Below are positions 50,570-58,534 of a stretch of DNA of 64,000 nucleotides, piece after piece; within the stretch, counting starts at the first letter, position 1, and each line of letters begins with the position of its first letter. The position numbers and the translations under genes were made by a program. The notes beneath the pieces are model-generated. The model did no database searches and had not been told where the DNA came from. It saw only the letters and a program-made list of their open reading frames with translations. Origin of the DNA: Undibacterium cyanobacteriorum (GTDB taxonomy: Bacteria > Pseudomonadota > Gammaproteobacteria > Burkholderiales > Burkholderiaceae_D). The stretch covers positions 3,534,001 to 3,598,000 of the forward strand of contig NZ_CP133720.1 of assembly GCF_031326225.1 (NCBI RefSeq), given 5' to 3'.

Positions 50570-52024
50570 ATGCAAGAAAAATCGAGCGCATCAGCGCAAT
50601 CGCCATCAACAAGTGTGGCTAGCTCAAAACTTAGATTGAAGTCCGCCTTACTCACCATGCTGATCGGACTCGGCATTTCTAGCCAAGCGGACGCAGCACC
50701 AGCCACGCCCTCCTGCAGCGACTGGCAAGCGAGTAAAATCTATGTCAATGGTAACTATGTTGTCGCCAATAAAATCAACTATCGCGCCAAATGGTGGACG
50801 CAAAACAATGAACCCGGCAAGAGTGATGTATGGGAAGCGCGTCCGACTGGCGAATGCACTTACGATGGCGGCGGCACGCCCCCTGATGGCGGCACACCCA
50901 AGGGCATTCCGACTTTGAAGGAAGCGCAAGCGGACGAAGCTGCTAAAACTTCCAGCACACTATTCCAACAGATCAAGGCCTCCATACGCACACTGGACAC
51001 CGCTTCGGTTGAAGCTGTCCAACCGGGGCGTGCCGCTAATCCGATAAACGTTAAACGTGTCGAACGCATCGTCAGTAACACCGATTGGCAAACCCTGTTT
51101 GCGATGCGCGATGCCAGTTATACCTACACGCGCTTCCTGCAAGCGATTGCCAAATTCCCAGCGGTCTGCGATGACTACAGCGATGGGCGCAATGCGGATG
51201 CGATTTGTCGCAAAGGTTTGGCCACAATGTTCGCCCACTTCGCTCAAGAAACGGGTGCACATGATCCGGGTTCGCCGATTCCACAATGGCGTCAAGGATT
51301 GTACTTCTTGCGCGAAGCAGGTTGCCGCGATGACGATACCAGCTGTGGCTACAACGCTGAATGCGATCCGAGTACGTGGCAAGGTCAAACCTGGGCTTGC
51401 GGTAAAAACCCCAACGGCACCTGGAAGAAATACTACGGTCGCGGCGCCAAACAACTTTCCTATAACTACAACTATGGTCCCTTTTCCGACGCCATGTTCG
51501 GCACGGTCCGCACCTTGCTCGACAAACCTGAGTTGGTGGCCGACACCTGGTTAAACTTAGCCTCTGCGGTGTTCTTCTATGTCTATCCGCAGCCACCTAA
51601 ACCATCGATGTTGCATGTGATCGATGGTACCTGGAAACCTAATGCTGCTGATGCTGCTGCCAATATCAGTGCGGGATTTGGTGCGACCATCAATATCATC
51701 AACGGCGGTATCGAATGCAATTCCGGCACTGACAAACCACAAGCAGTGAATCGCATCAGCTATTACAAGAGCATGGCCAACTATCTTGCCGTGCCAATTC
51801 CAGCCAACGAAGCGCTCAGCTGCGCCACACAAAAGTCCTTTCCATCGAATGGCGCTGGCGCGCAATTGCTGAACTGGGAACAAGACTGGAGTTACGACTC
51901 CAGCCGCCCTGATGGTAAGAGCTACGCCTGCAAATTGGTGAACTACCAAACGCCTTTCAATGCCCTGAAAGCAGGCGACTACGTCAAATGCGTGGAGTAC
52001 TACTTCAAGGTCACGCTGAAATAA
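50570..52024 (+). CDS. Secreted GH19 chitinase with N-terminal chitin-binding module
   Basis: 484 residues. AGGAG precedes the ATG. The N-terminal 42 residues are a long signal peptide (polar Ser/Gln/Lys start, core ALLTMLIGLGISS, cut near ADA). The CBM5/12 module at 48-98 has AKWWTQ. A Gly/Pro linker follows, and then the GH19 lysozyme-like domain at about 160-465. The catalytic pair is Glu227 (FAQETGAH) and Glu249 (FLREAG), 22 residues apart as in plant GH19 enzymes. YGRGAKQLSYNYNYG and the late INGGIECNSG complete the signature. An inverting endochitinase, complementary to the GH18 neighbours and often antifungal in this family. Confidence 0.95.
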   Translation: MQEKSSASAQSPSTSVASSKLRLKSALLTMLIGLGISSQADAAPATPSCSDWQASKIYVNGNYVVANKINYRAKWWTQNNEPGKSDVWEARPTGECTYDGGGTPPDGGTPKGIPTLKEAQADEAAKTSSTLFQQIKASIRTLDTASVEAVQPGRAANPINVKRVERIVSNTDWQTLFAMRDASYTYTRFLQAIAKFPAVCDDYSDGRNADAICRKGLATMFAHFAQETGAHDPGSPIPQWRQGLYFLREAGCRDDDTSCGYNAECDPSTWQGQTWACGKNPNGTWKKYYGRGAKQLSYNYNYGPFSDAMFGTVRTLLDKPELVADTWLNLASAVFFYVYPQPPKPSMLHVIDGTWKPNAADAAANISAGFGATINIINGGIECNSGTDKPQAVNRISYYKSMANYLAVPIPANEALSCATQKSFPSNGAGAQLLNWEQDWSYDSSRPDGKSYACKLVNYQTPFNALKAGDYVKCVEYYFKVTLK

Positions 52025-52124
52025 ATTGATTTGCAGAGAACACTGCAATCACTCATTTGAAAAACATTTGAAAAGACAGCTTCCTCAAGATGTGCCGTGC
52101 AGCGCAATCACATCACAAAGAAAA

Positions 52125-52151
52125 GACGCATCACCCACGGCAGGATGCGTC
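52125..52151 (+). promoter_or_regulatory. Hairpin between chitinase genes 2 and 3
   Basis: Perfect 8-bp stem gacgcatc/gatgcgtc with an 11-base loop, ending 20 bases before the third chitinase ATG and directly in front of its GGAGA ribosome-binding site. It could be a processing or attenuation element. Confidence 0.45.
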
Positions 52152-52170
52152 CACTACGATTGGAGACAAT

Positions 52171-53709
52171 ATGAAAACACATTGGAAATGGAGCCTCAAA
52201 CTACTCGTCGTCGGCGCTAGTATGATGATGAGCAATCTCGCTAGTGCGGCGGAATGCAATCCTTGGAATAGCGGTACGGTGTACACACAAGGTTTGTATT
52301 CGACCTATGGTGGCAAAACTTGGCGTGCCAAGTGGTACACGCAAAATGAAGTCCCCGGTAGTAATCAATGGGGCCCATGGGAAGAACGCCCAGCGACTGA
52401 ATGCACGGTGACTGTGCCGCCTGGTGGCGATGGTAGTGGCATTCCTGAGCCCAAACCAACCGTTGGCAAACATCTGGGCTCTTACTTCGCACAATGGAGT
52501 ATTTACGGTCGCAATTACAAACTACGAAATTTGGTCGATACCGGTGGTGATAAGAATCTCACCTTCTTAAACTATGCATTCGGCAATGTCTACGCAGATG
52601 GTCGCTGCAATATCGTGACCCGCGCTGAAAATGGCAATGGCGACGGTGGCGATGGTTGGGCCGATTATCAACGCGGCTTTGCTGCGAATGAATCAGTTGA
52701 TGGCGTCGGCGATACCTGGGATGCCAAACTCAAAGGCAATTTCAATCAGCTCAAGAAACTCAAATTACGCAACCCTAACTTGAAGGTGTTGATCTCTCTG
52801 GGTGGTTGGACTTGGTCGAAAAACTTTAGCACCTTTGCGCGCACCGATGCAGGTCGCAAAGCTTTAGTCAGTTCTTGTATTGATCTCTACATCAAAGGCA
52901 ATTTACCAGTCGCGGAAGGCGCCGGTGGCGCGGGTGTAGCGAAAGGTGTATTCGATGGTATTGATATCGATTGGGAATACCCTGTTGCTGGCGGTTTGCC
53001 AAGCAATAACTACGATCCTAGCGATAAACAAAACTTCACCTTGTTGATGAAAGAGTTCCGCACTCAACTCGACGCTTTAGCCGCGGCCAACAAACGTCGC
53101 TACTATCTGACTGCAGCAGTTGGTTCTGGTGTCGATAAAATTCGCAATACCGAAGCTGGTTTGTATAGCAGCTATTTGGATTGGGTCAACATCATGAGCT
53201 ACGATTTCCATGGTGGTTGGGAAACCGTAGGACCGACGAATTTCCAATCGGCTTTGTTTGCCGATAGCGCAGCGCCCGTCACTGGCGATTTAGCCAAATA
53301 TAATATCAATGACGCAGTGACCGCCTTCATTGCTGGCGGCATGCCCAAATCCAAAATCGTGGTCGGCATCCCTTTCTATGGTCGTGGTTGGAAAGGCGTC
53401 AAAGCAGGCCCGAAAGGTGATGGTCTGTATCAAGCAGCAACGAGTCCAGCAGCAGGCACTTACGAAGCCGGCGTCGATGACTACAAAGTCTTGGTACAAA
53501 AACGCACGACAAAATATGTGCATCCTGTGACCAAGCAATTGTGGACTTATGATGGTAATGAGTTCTGGAGTTACGATGATCCTAGTGTGATTTCGACCAA
53601 ATCGACCTATGTCAAAACACAAGGATTAGGAGGTTTGTTCAGCTGGTCGCTCGATGGTGATGATGCACAAGGAACCTTGATTAAAGCGATGAACGTTGTG
53701 CGTCAATAA
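52171..53709 (+). CDS. Secreted GH18 chitinase with N-terminal chitin-binding module
   Basis: 512 residues from the ATG at 52171, chosen because of GGAGA just upstream and the typical signal peptide (residues 1-27, cut near ASA); the frame is open to 52090. The CBM5/12 module (29-80) has AKWYTQ. A short Gly/Pro linker precedes the GH18 barrel (about 98-510), which has SLGGWTWS and the catalytic DGIDIDWE at 262-269 (Glu269). It lacks the C-terminal extra domain of the first GH18. The barrel differs clearly from the first one in loop lengths, as expected for enzymes attacking from different chain ends or at different sites (inference). Third chitinase in the row. Confidence 0.94.
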   Translation: MKTHWKWSLKLLVVGASMMMSNLASAAECNPWNSGTVYTQGLYSTYGGKTWRAKWYTQNEVPGSNQWGPWEERPATECTVTVPPGGDGSGIPEPKPTVGKHLGSYFAQWSIYGRNYKLRNLVDTGGDKNLTFLNYAFGNVYADGRCNIVTRAENGNGDGGDGWADYQRGFAANESVDGVGDTWDAKLKGNFNQLKKLKLRNPNLKVLISLGGWTWSKNFSTFARTDAGRKALVSSCIDLYIKGNLPVAEGAGGAGVAKGVFDGIDIDWEYPVAGGLPSNNYDPSDKQNFTLLMKEFRTQLDALAAANKRRYYLTAAVGSGVDKIRNTEAGLYSSYLDWVNIMSYDFHGGWETVGPTNFQSALFADSAAPVTGDLAKYNINDAVTAFIAGGMPKSKIVVGIPFYGRGWKGVKAGPKGDGLYQAATSPAAGTYEAGVDDYKVLVQKRTTKYVHPVTKQLWTYDGNEFWSYDDPSVISTKSTYVKTQGLGGLFSWSLDGDDAQGTLIKAMNVVRQ

Positions 53710-53850
53710 TCGTGCGTCAATCATGGTGCTCGTTTAAGACTATATGAGTTGAGCTTGTATACAGTCAGCAGCTCTTGTTCGCTCCGACAGTAAGAAGAGC
53801 TACGAGAACCTTGATGATGAGGAATAGACCAATCAGGAACGCTGATGATT

Positions 53851-53913
53851 TCTTTGATGTGGTGGTGAAGTGGAAGTTTCCCCCAAACTTTTGCTTCATC
53901 ACTACATCAAAGA
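53851..53913 (+). promoter_or_regulatory. 29-bp RNA hairpin downstream of the chitinase cluster
   Basis: Arms 53851-53879 and 53885-53913 pair at all 29 positions around a CCCCC loop. Five of the pairs are G-U or U-G when read as plus-strand RNA. On the minus strand these five would be A-C mismatches. No T-tract follows (tctgaggaat). It lies about 140 bases behind the last chitinase and 45 bases before the 3' end of the VOC gene. A smaller stem agctctt/aagagct occurs at 53770-53801. It is a candidate 3' UTR stabiliser, small RNA or decayed palindromic element. Confidence 0.6.
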
Positions 53914-53957
53914 TCTGAGGAATACATCGAGCAATCGAATCACGTAGAGCACGTCGA

Positions 53958-54359
53958 TCACTCTTGATAGAACTCGATTGGCAAATGATCTGGGTCGGCG
54001 AAAAAGCAAAAAGCTTTTCCAGTGGCAGCGTCGATACGCACTTCCTCTACCGCAATACCCGCCTCTTCTAGTTTCTGTTTAGCAGCCTGCACATCGCTCA
54101 CACGCAGAGCGAGATGGCGCAGACCTTGTGCTTCAGGGTACGAGGGCCGCGCTGGCGCATTCGGAAAACTAAATAATTCGATTTGCGTGCCATCAGGCAG
54201 CGCCAAATCAAGCTTGTAAGAATCGCGTTCTGCACGGTAGTGCTCGGCGATGATAGGCAATCCCAAGACTTCCGTATAGAAGCGCTTCGAATTGGAATAG
54301 TTCGAACAAATAATGGCGACGTGATGTACGCCACGCAGCAATGTGCCCAGCGTACTCAT
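53958..54359 (-). CDS. gloA2: VOC-family metalloprotein, GloA2/YaeR-like
   Basis: 133 residues. A single vicinal-oxygen-chelate domain closely following E. coli YaeR: GVHHVAIICSNYSNSKRFYTE with the first metal His, IELFSFPNAPARPS, GLRHLALRV with the second His, and DPDHLPIEFYQE with the C-terminal Glu ligand. Members are called lactoylglutathione lyase-related, but the reaction of this subgroup is not firmly known. The ATG lies 30 bases after the DUF1631 gene stop on the same strand, so the two are probably one transcript. Confidence 0.85.
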   Translation of the reverse strand: MSTLGTLLRGVHHVAIICSNYSNSKRFYTEVLGLPIIAEHYRAERDSYKLDLALPDGTQIELFSFPNAPARPSYPEAQGLRHLALRVSDVQAAKQKLEEAGIAVEEVRIDAATGKAFCFFADPDHLPIEFYQE

Positions 54360-54389
54360 GCTTTTCGGAGATATCGCACCATCAATTGA

Positions 54390-56990
54390 TCAAGCCGCCA
54401 CAGGTTCTGCTTGTGGCTTATTCAAAGCATCAAGCAAAGCGCGGTCGACCACTTTGTCGACTGAGATGATCTTTGCACGTCCTTCACGGAAATTACGCTC
54501 CAGCTCATCCACGGCGACCGAGAAAGATTTCTCTTTTTGACTCGAAGTAAAAATAAACAAACTGCGCATCGGACTGACCCAAGCCAAGCGTACTTTTTGC
54601 ATGCTGGCATCGCGTTTTTCAAATTCCACCCACATACCACGTTCCAAGGATGCGACGGCCTCTTCGGCAGCTTGAATCGCTTGCTCAACCTTGGTCATCA
54701 TGACCGCAGGATTGATCGTCGCTTCGGCGGCTGCTTCTTGAATTTCGGATGCTGATGCAGAGCTTGTTACTAGGTTTTGATCCCCACTGTTGGAGCCACT
54801 GGTTTCTCCATTGGACTCTGCATTTGTCGCAACAACAGCACCATCGGCAGCATCAGCACTAGGCACCAACGATGCCATAATTGGCGGCAAATCACCATGT
54901 GCGATCGGCGCGTTTTCGCTTGACAGCACAGTCGACGCGACCTTAGCGACAATCGTCTGTTTCGCTCGCGCTTCGGCTTTTTGCTTGGCTCGTGTTTTTT
55001 CTCTCTCAATCGCTAGTGCTAACAAGCGTTCTTTCTCCGCTTGCTCAGCAGCTTCTTTGGCCTTGGCTTCTTCTTCCGCTTTACGACGTTTTTCGAGACG
55101 ACGTTCAGTCGCGATTTTCGCCGCTTCGACGGCTATTTCCATTTGTCGCTCAGGACTGAGCTCAAGCGGAGCGCGCACGATCGAGGCATGACATTCAGCG
55201 AGATCAGCGAAGAACTGCACGCGATCAGCATCTTCCCACTTGATCAAACTGAGCCACTTATTCAGACGCGCCAAAATGCCAGGCAAACGATTAATCATTT
55301 CCTGACGTTGAGCCAAAGTGATCTTCGGTTTGATACTCCAGATCAAATCATCCATGGTCTTCAGTGCATCTTCGACGGCGTGTGGCTTTTCATCTTTGAC
55401 GCTGTATGCCAAGGTTAAGACTTTGGTCCAGCGATTTTCCAAGAAGGTTTCGACAAAGGCTTCTACTTCGCCAGTGCCAATCCGCAATGACACTTCATGA
55501 CTAGCAGCAATACTCGCCTGCTTGAATTTCTCACGTTGAATCGCCCGATTAATCGGCGCTTGCAGCGCTTCTATCGTGGCGGCTTCATCTTTCTGAATGA
55601 AAGATTCGAGATCATTGACAACTTCGTCGAACAAACCCAGTTGCTGATCAAACTCTTTCTGCACACGCACCACATTGCGCTGCATCGCTTGGAACAATGG
55701 ATCTTCGCGTCCTTTATCAGGATCGAAAGAAACACTGTATTTCGAGAGCAGCTCAATTAAGCGGCGCGCCGGATGATTATCTTGGAAGAAGAAATCTTTA
55801 TCGATCAAGGCCGCTTTCAGCACCGGCACTTGGAGTAAGCCAATTAAATCTTTCGCAGGTTCAGGAATATCTCGATTGCTAAAGACGCCATCAAAGACAT
55901 GTGATAGCAAATCTACCGTATGACGTTCCACACCATTGCGGAATACATTGGGCATCTCTTGACGCAGTTGCGACAAACGCATCGCATTTTGTGCGCCCGA
56001 GACCAATTGATGAATGGCCATGTCTTTCTGCACATTGGCCAAGTATTGGAATAGTTCAGAACTCGCTGGATTAAAACTTCCTGCATCACTTGCAAATTGA
56101 TAGCTATGTGGTGTCGCACCACCACCTTGGCTCGCGCGCACCGCTTGCTCATGTTGAGCCGCATGGGCTTCGGGGCCTGCTGTTTGCCCCGAAAAATATT
56201 GTTCTAACTTACGCGTGACTTCATTCTTGACGGCTTCACCCAACTTCTCCGCTTCGAGGCTCGCAGCCTTTTTCTTCTTACGATAAGTTTCTTGGAGATC
56301 AGGCAAAACACCACGAATGACCAATAACTCGTTCAGTGCGTGATAAATCGGTGCCAGGTCGAAAACCAGCTCCCCTAAGACAGGTAGTAACAAGCCATGT
56401 GAAGCAGCATCAGGATTAAAATCACACCAAGCTGAATTCAGTGCACGCAAAAAGACTTCAGGTCTAAATGGATTCTGGGCCACACTCAAAGACTCGACGC
56501 CCAACATACTGGCCAACCGCATATTCAGCGCAGCGAGGGGTTCGGCATGATTCAATTCCAGAGCGCGACTAGCTCGGCTGTAACTCAACTTGAGTTCCAT
56601 TTCTTCGTACGACACCAAGCTCATTTCAATATCGCCCTGCTCGGTTTTCGTCTTGCGTACAGATGCGTCGGCTTGAGTCAGCTCCTTGACCTCAGCCTTG
56701 AGAATCTTTTCTAAGCTGGCGGTACATAAATAGTAGTAGGTGTAGGTACTGTTCTTTAACAGTTGCGCGCCGTGAAAACAGACATTGGCCAGTTTTGAAT
56801 CACTGGCATCTTCGGATTGTTCGAATAATGCGTGCGATAGACGGCCGGCAAATGGCTCAATTTGCGGCGAGCTCAATTGACAGGCCTGTTGAACCAGTGC
56901 CTGCCACGTGTCGAGTTTCTCTAAAGGCATTTTAAAGTCTGTCTTTGAGGATTTACTCGACATTGTTGTGTCTGCTTGGTGTGTCGACAT
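54390..56990 (-). CDS. DUF1631 family protein with PilZ-like C-terminal part
   Basis: 866 residues from the ATG at 56990 (GGAA upstream; a TTG lies two codons earlier). The large helical body contains SYEEMELKL, LELIDKDFFFQDNHPARRLIELL-type and QLGLFDEVVNDLE segments characteristic of DUF1631. A long Ala/Glu/Lys coiled coil spans about 640-700, and a Ser/Ala-rich linker about 715-765. The last part (about 785-845) has GMWVEFEKRDASMQKVRLAWVSP and LFIFTS, which looks like the PilZ beta-barrel fold. The family is cytoplasmic and uncharacterised; the C-terminal barrel suggests a link to cyclic di-GMP or motility (inference). It probably leads the transcript with the VOC gene. Confidence 0.82.
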   Translation of the reverse strand: MSTHQADTTMSSKSSKTDFKMPLEKLDTWQALVQQACQLSSPQIEPFAGRLSHALFEQSEDASDSKLANVCFHGAQLLKNSTYTYYYLCTASLEKILKAEVKELTQADASVRKTKTEQGDIEMSLVSYEEMELKLSYSRASRALELNHAEPLAALNMRLASMLGVESLSVAQNPFRPEVFLRALNSAWCDFNPDAASHGLLLPVLGELVFDLAPIYHALNELLVIRGVLPDLQETYRKKKKAASLEAEKLGEAVKNEVTRKLEQYFSGQTAGPEAHAAQHEQAVRASQGGGATPHSYQFASDAGSFNPASSELFQYLANVQKDMAIHQLVSGAQNAMRLSQLRQEMPNVFRNGVERHTVDLLSHVFDGVFSNRDIPEPAKDLIGLLQVPVLKAALIDKDFFFQDNHPARRLIELLSKYSVSFDPDKGREDPLFQAMQRNVVRVQKEFDQQLGLFDEVVNDLESFIQKDEAATIEALQAPINRAIQREKFKQASIAASHEVSLRIGTGEVEAFVETFLENRWTKVLTLAYSVKDEKPHAVEDALKTMDDLIWSIKPKITLAQRQEMINRLPGILARLNKWLSLIKWEDADRVQFFADLAECHASIVRAPLELSPERQMEIAVEAAKIATERRLEKRRKAEEEAKAKEAAEQAEKERLLALAIEREKTRAKQKAEARAKQTIVAKVASTVLSSENAPIAHGDLPPIMASLVPSADAADGAVVATNAESNGETSGSNSGDQNLVTSSASASEIQEAAAEATINPAVMMTKVEQAIQAAEEAVASLERGMWVEFEKRDASMQKVRLAWVSPMRSLFIFTSSQKEKSFSVAVDELERNFREGRAKIISVDKVVDRALLDALNKPQAEPVAA

Positions 56991-57000
56991 AAACAAATTC

Positions 57001-57393
57001 CAACTTCACTCCGTCAAGCCATTTCGCGCATGATCGCGACTTTGACTATACTCACTTTATTTCCACATGGAAATGTTCTAAACGCAATTTAGCTCATTTT
57101 TTGAGCAAAATTTCCGCGATAAAACAGCGCCACTCAGAAATAATATTTTTTATGTTTTATTTTTTGATACAAGTTCGTCTTTAAACGATGTTTTATTAAT
57201 ACCGAGGAAACTCATGTGCAGACAGAATGACGATGCATTTCCATCCGATTGCGATCTCACCGTCGCTGATTGGCGCTAGACTCTCCCCTTTTTTAGGTAT
57301 CGCTCTAGTGAGCAATTCCCATAGCAAGCCCCCTTTGAATTAGAATATGCGGTTTCGCTTGCTACTACTGCAATCTACCTTGCAAAGTAATCT
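57001..57393. other. 393-bp divergent intergenic region with xseB -10 element
   Basis: Between DUF1631 (minus) and xseB (plus). The DUF1631-proximal part is AT-rich with T-tracts near 57145-57175. A TAGAAT at 57341-57346 is a good -10 box for xseB, with a weak TTCCCA 19 bases upstream. No gene or repeat is visible. Confidence 0.4.
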
Positions 57394-57648
57394 ATGTCAA
57401 AAAAATCACCCCAAAGTGTGACACCTGCGTCATTCGAAGAAGCCATGGCTGAACTGAGCGCCCTTGTGTCGCAAATGGAAGCAGGTCAATTGCCCTTAGA
57501 AGCCTCCGTCTCCGCCTATCAACGCGGGTCTGAGTTAATCCAATTTTGCGCAGCACAATTAGAAAAAGTTGAACAACAAGTCAAAATTCTCGACGCGGGC
57601 ATGCTCAAAGCCTTCAATCCAAATGAATCAGCAGAGGATCAAGCATGA
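57394..57648 (+). CDS. xseB: Exodeoxyribonuclease VII small subunit
   Basis: 84 residues, normal size. It binds XseA to form exonuclease VII, which degrades single-stranded DNA. The conserved core SFEEAMAELSALVSQMEAGQLPLEASVSAYQRG and the LxxAEQQVKIL-type segment (LEKVEQQVKILD) are present. No Shine-Dalgarno sequence is evident. The stop overlaps the ispA ATG by four bases (ATGA), as in the well-known xseB-ispA-dxs operon. Confidence 0.95.
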   Translation: MSKKSPQSVTPASFEEAMAELSALVSQMEAGQLPLEASVSAYQRGSELIQFCAAQLEKVEQQVKILDAGMLKAFNPNESAEDQA

Positions 57649-58532
57649 GTAGTCCATTTCAACTCTGGATGAAATCCATCCAAAGTGAGATCGAAGTCTC
57701 CTTACAGCACTATTTACCCCCGACCGACACGGTGCCACAGGTTTTGCACGAAGCCATGTCCTACGCGGTACTCGATGGTGGCAAGCGAGTTCGTCCACTG
57801 TTAGTTTTCGCCGCTGGACAATTATTTCATGCGCCACAAGAGCTCTTATCTCGCTCTGCCTGCGCGGTCGAAATGATCCATGCTTACTCTCTGGTACATG
57901 ATGACATGCCTTGCATGGATGATGATGCACTTCGTCGTGGCAAACCCACCGTTCATAAGAAATACGATGAAGCAACGGCATTACTTGTCGGCGATGCATT
58001 GCAAGCACAAGCATTCTTGACACTCAGCCAAGCACAAGCCAAACCCGAACTGGTGATGCCAATGATGGCATTATTGGCGCACGCCTCCGGCTCGCTCGGT
58101 ATGTGTGGTGGACAAGCAATTGATTTGGCCAGTGTTGGTATCGCTCTCAATCGTGAAGAACTAGAACAAATGCACCGCCTCAAGACGGGCGCCTTGTTAC
58201 GCGCCTCGGTCATGCTCGGAGCGATGGCCGGCAAGTCTCTCGATCAAGCTGAAACCTCCGCGTTGAATACCTACTCGGCCGCCATCGGCCTCGCGTTCCA
58301 AGTGGTCGATGATGTACTCGACGCGACCGCAGACTCTGCTACGCTCGGCAAAACGGCGGGCAAAGACGCAGCCGACAATAAACCGACTTACGTCTCTTTA
58401 CTTGGACTTGAAGCATCGCAAACCCTGGCCGAACAGTTGCGCCTCGAAGCACATGCGGCCTTAACGATGTTCGGTCCCTCAGCTCATTACCTGCGCGATT
58501 TAGCAGACTTAATCGTTCAGCGGAAAGCCTAA
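57645..58532 (+). CDS. ispA: Farnesyl diphosphate synthase (geranyltranstransferase)
   Basis: 295 residues. It condenses IPP with DMAPP and GPP to farnesyl diphosphate in the cytoplasm. The first Asp-rich motif is in SLVHDDMPCMDDDALRRG and the second in FQVVDDVLD; GGKRVRPLLV binds IPP. Chain-length residues before the first motif (MIHAYSLVHDD) are those of a short-chain enzyme. The start is coupled to xseB, and the stop lies two bases before the dxs ATG. Confidence 0.97.
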   Translation: MSSPFQLWMKSIQSEIEVSLQHYLPPTDTVPQVLHEAMSYAVLDGGKRVRPLLVFAAGQLFHAPQELLSRSACAVEMIHAYSLVHDDMPCMDDDALRRGKPTVHKKYDEATALLVGDALQAQAFLTLSQAQAKPELVMPMMALLAHASGSLGMCGGQAIDLASVGIALNREELEQMHRLKTGALLRASVMLGAMAGKSLDQAETSALNTYSAAIGLAFQVVDDVLDATADSATLGKTAGKDAADNKPTYVSLLGLEASQTLAEQLRLEAHAALTMFGPSAHYLRDLADLIVQRKA

Positions 58533-58534
58533 TA

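Noticed and set aside
41352..53709. Accessory block considered as a genomic island
   Set aside because: No tRNA, integrase, transposase or flanking repeats are visible, and base composition looks like the rest of the window by eye. Recent transfer is not supported.
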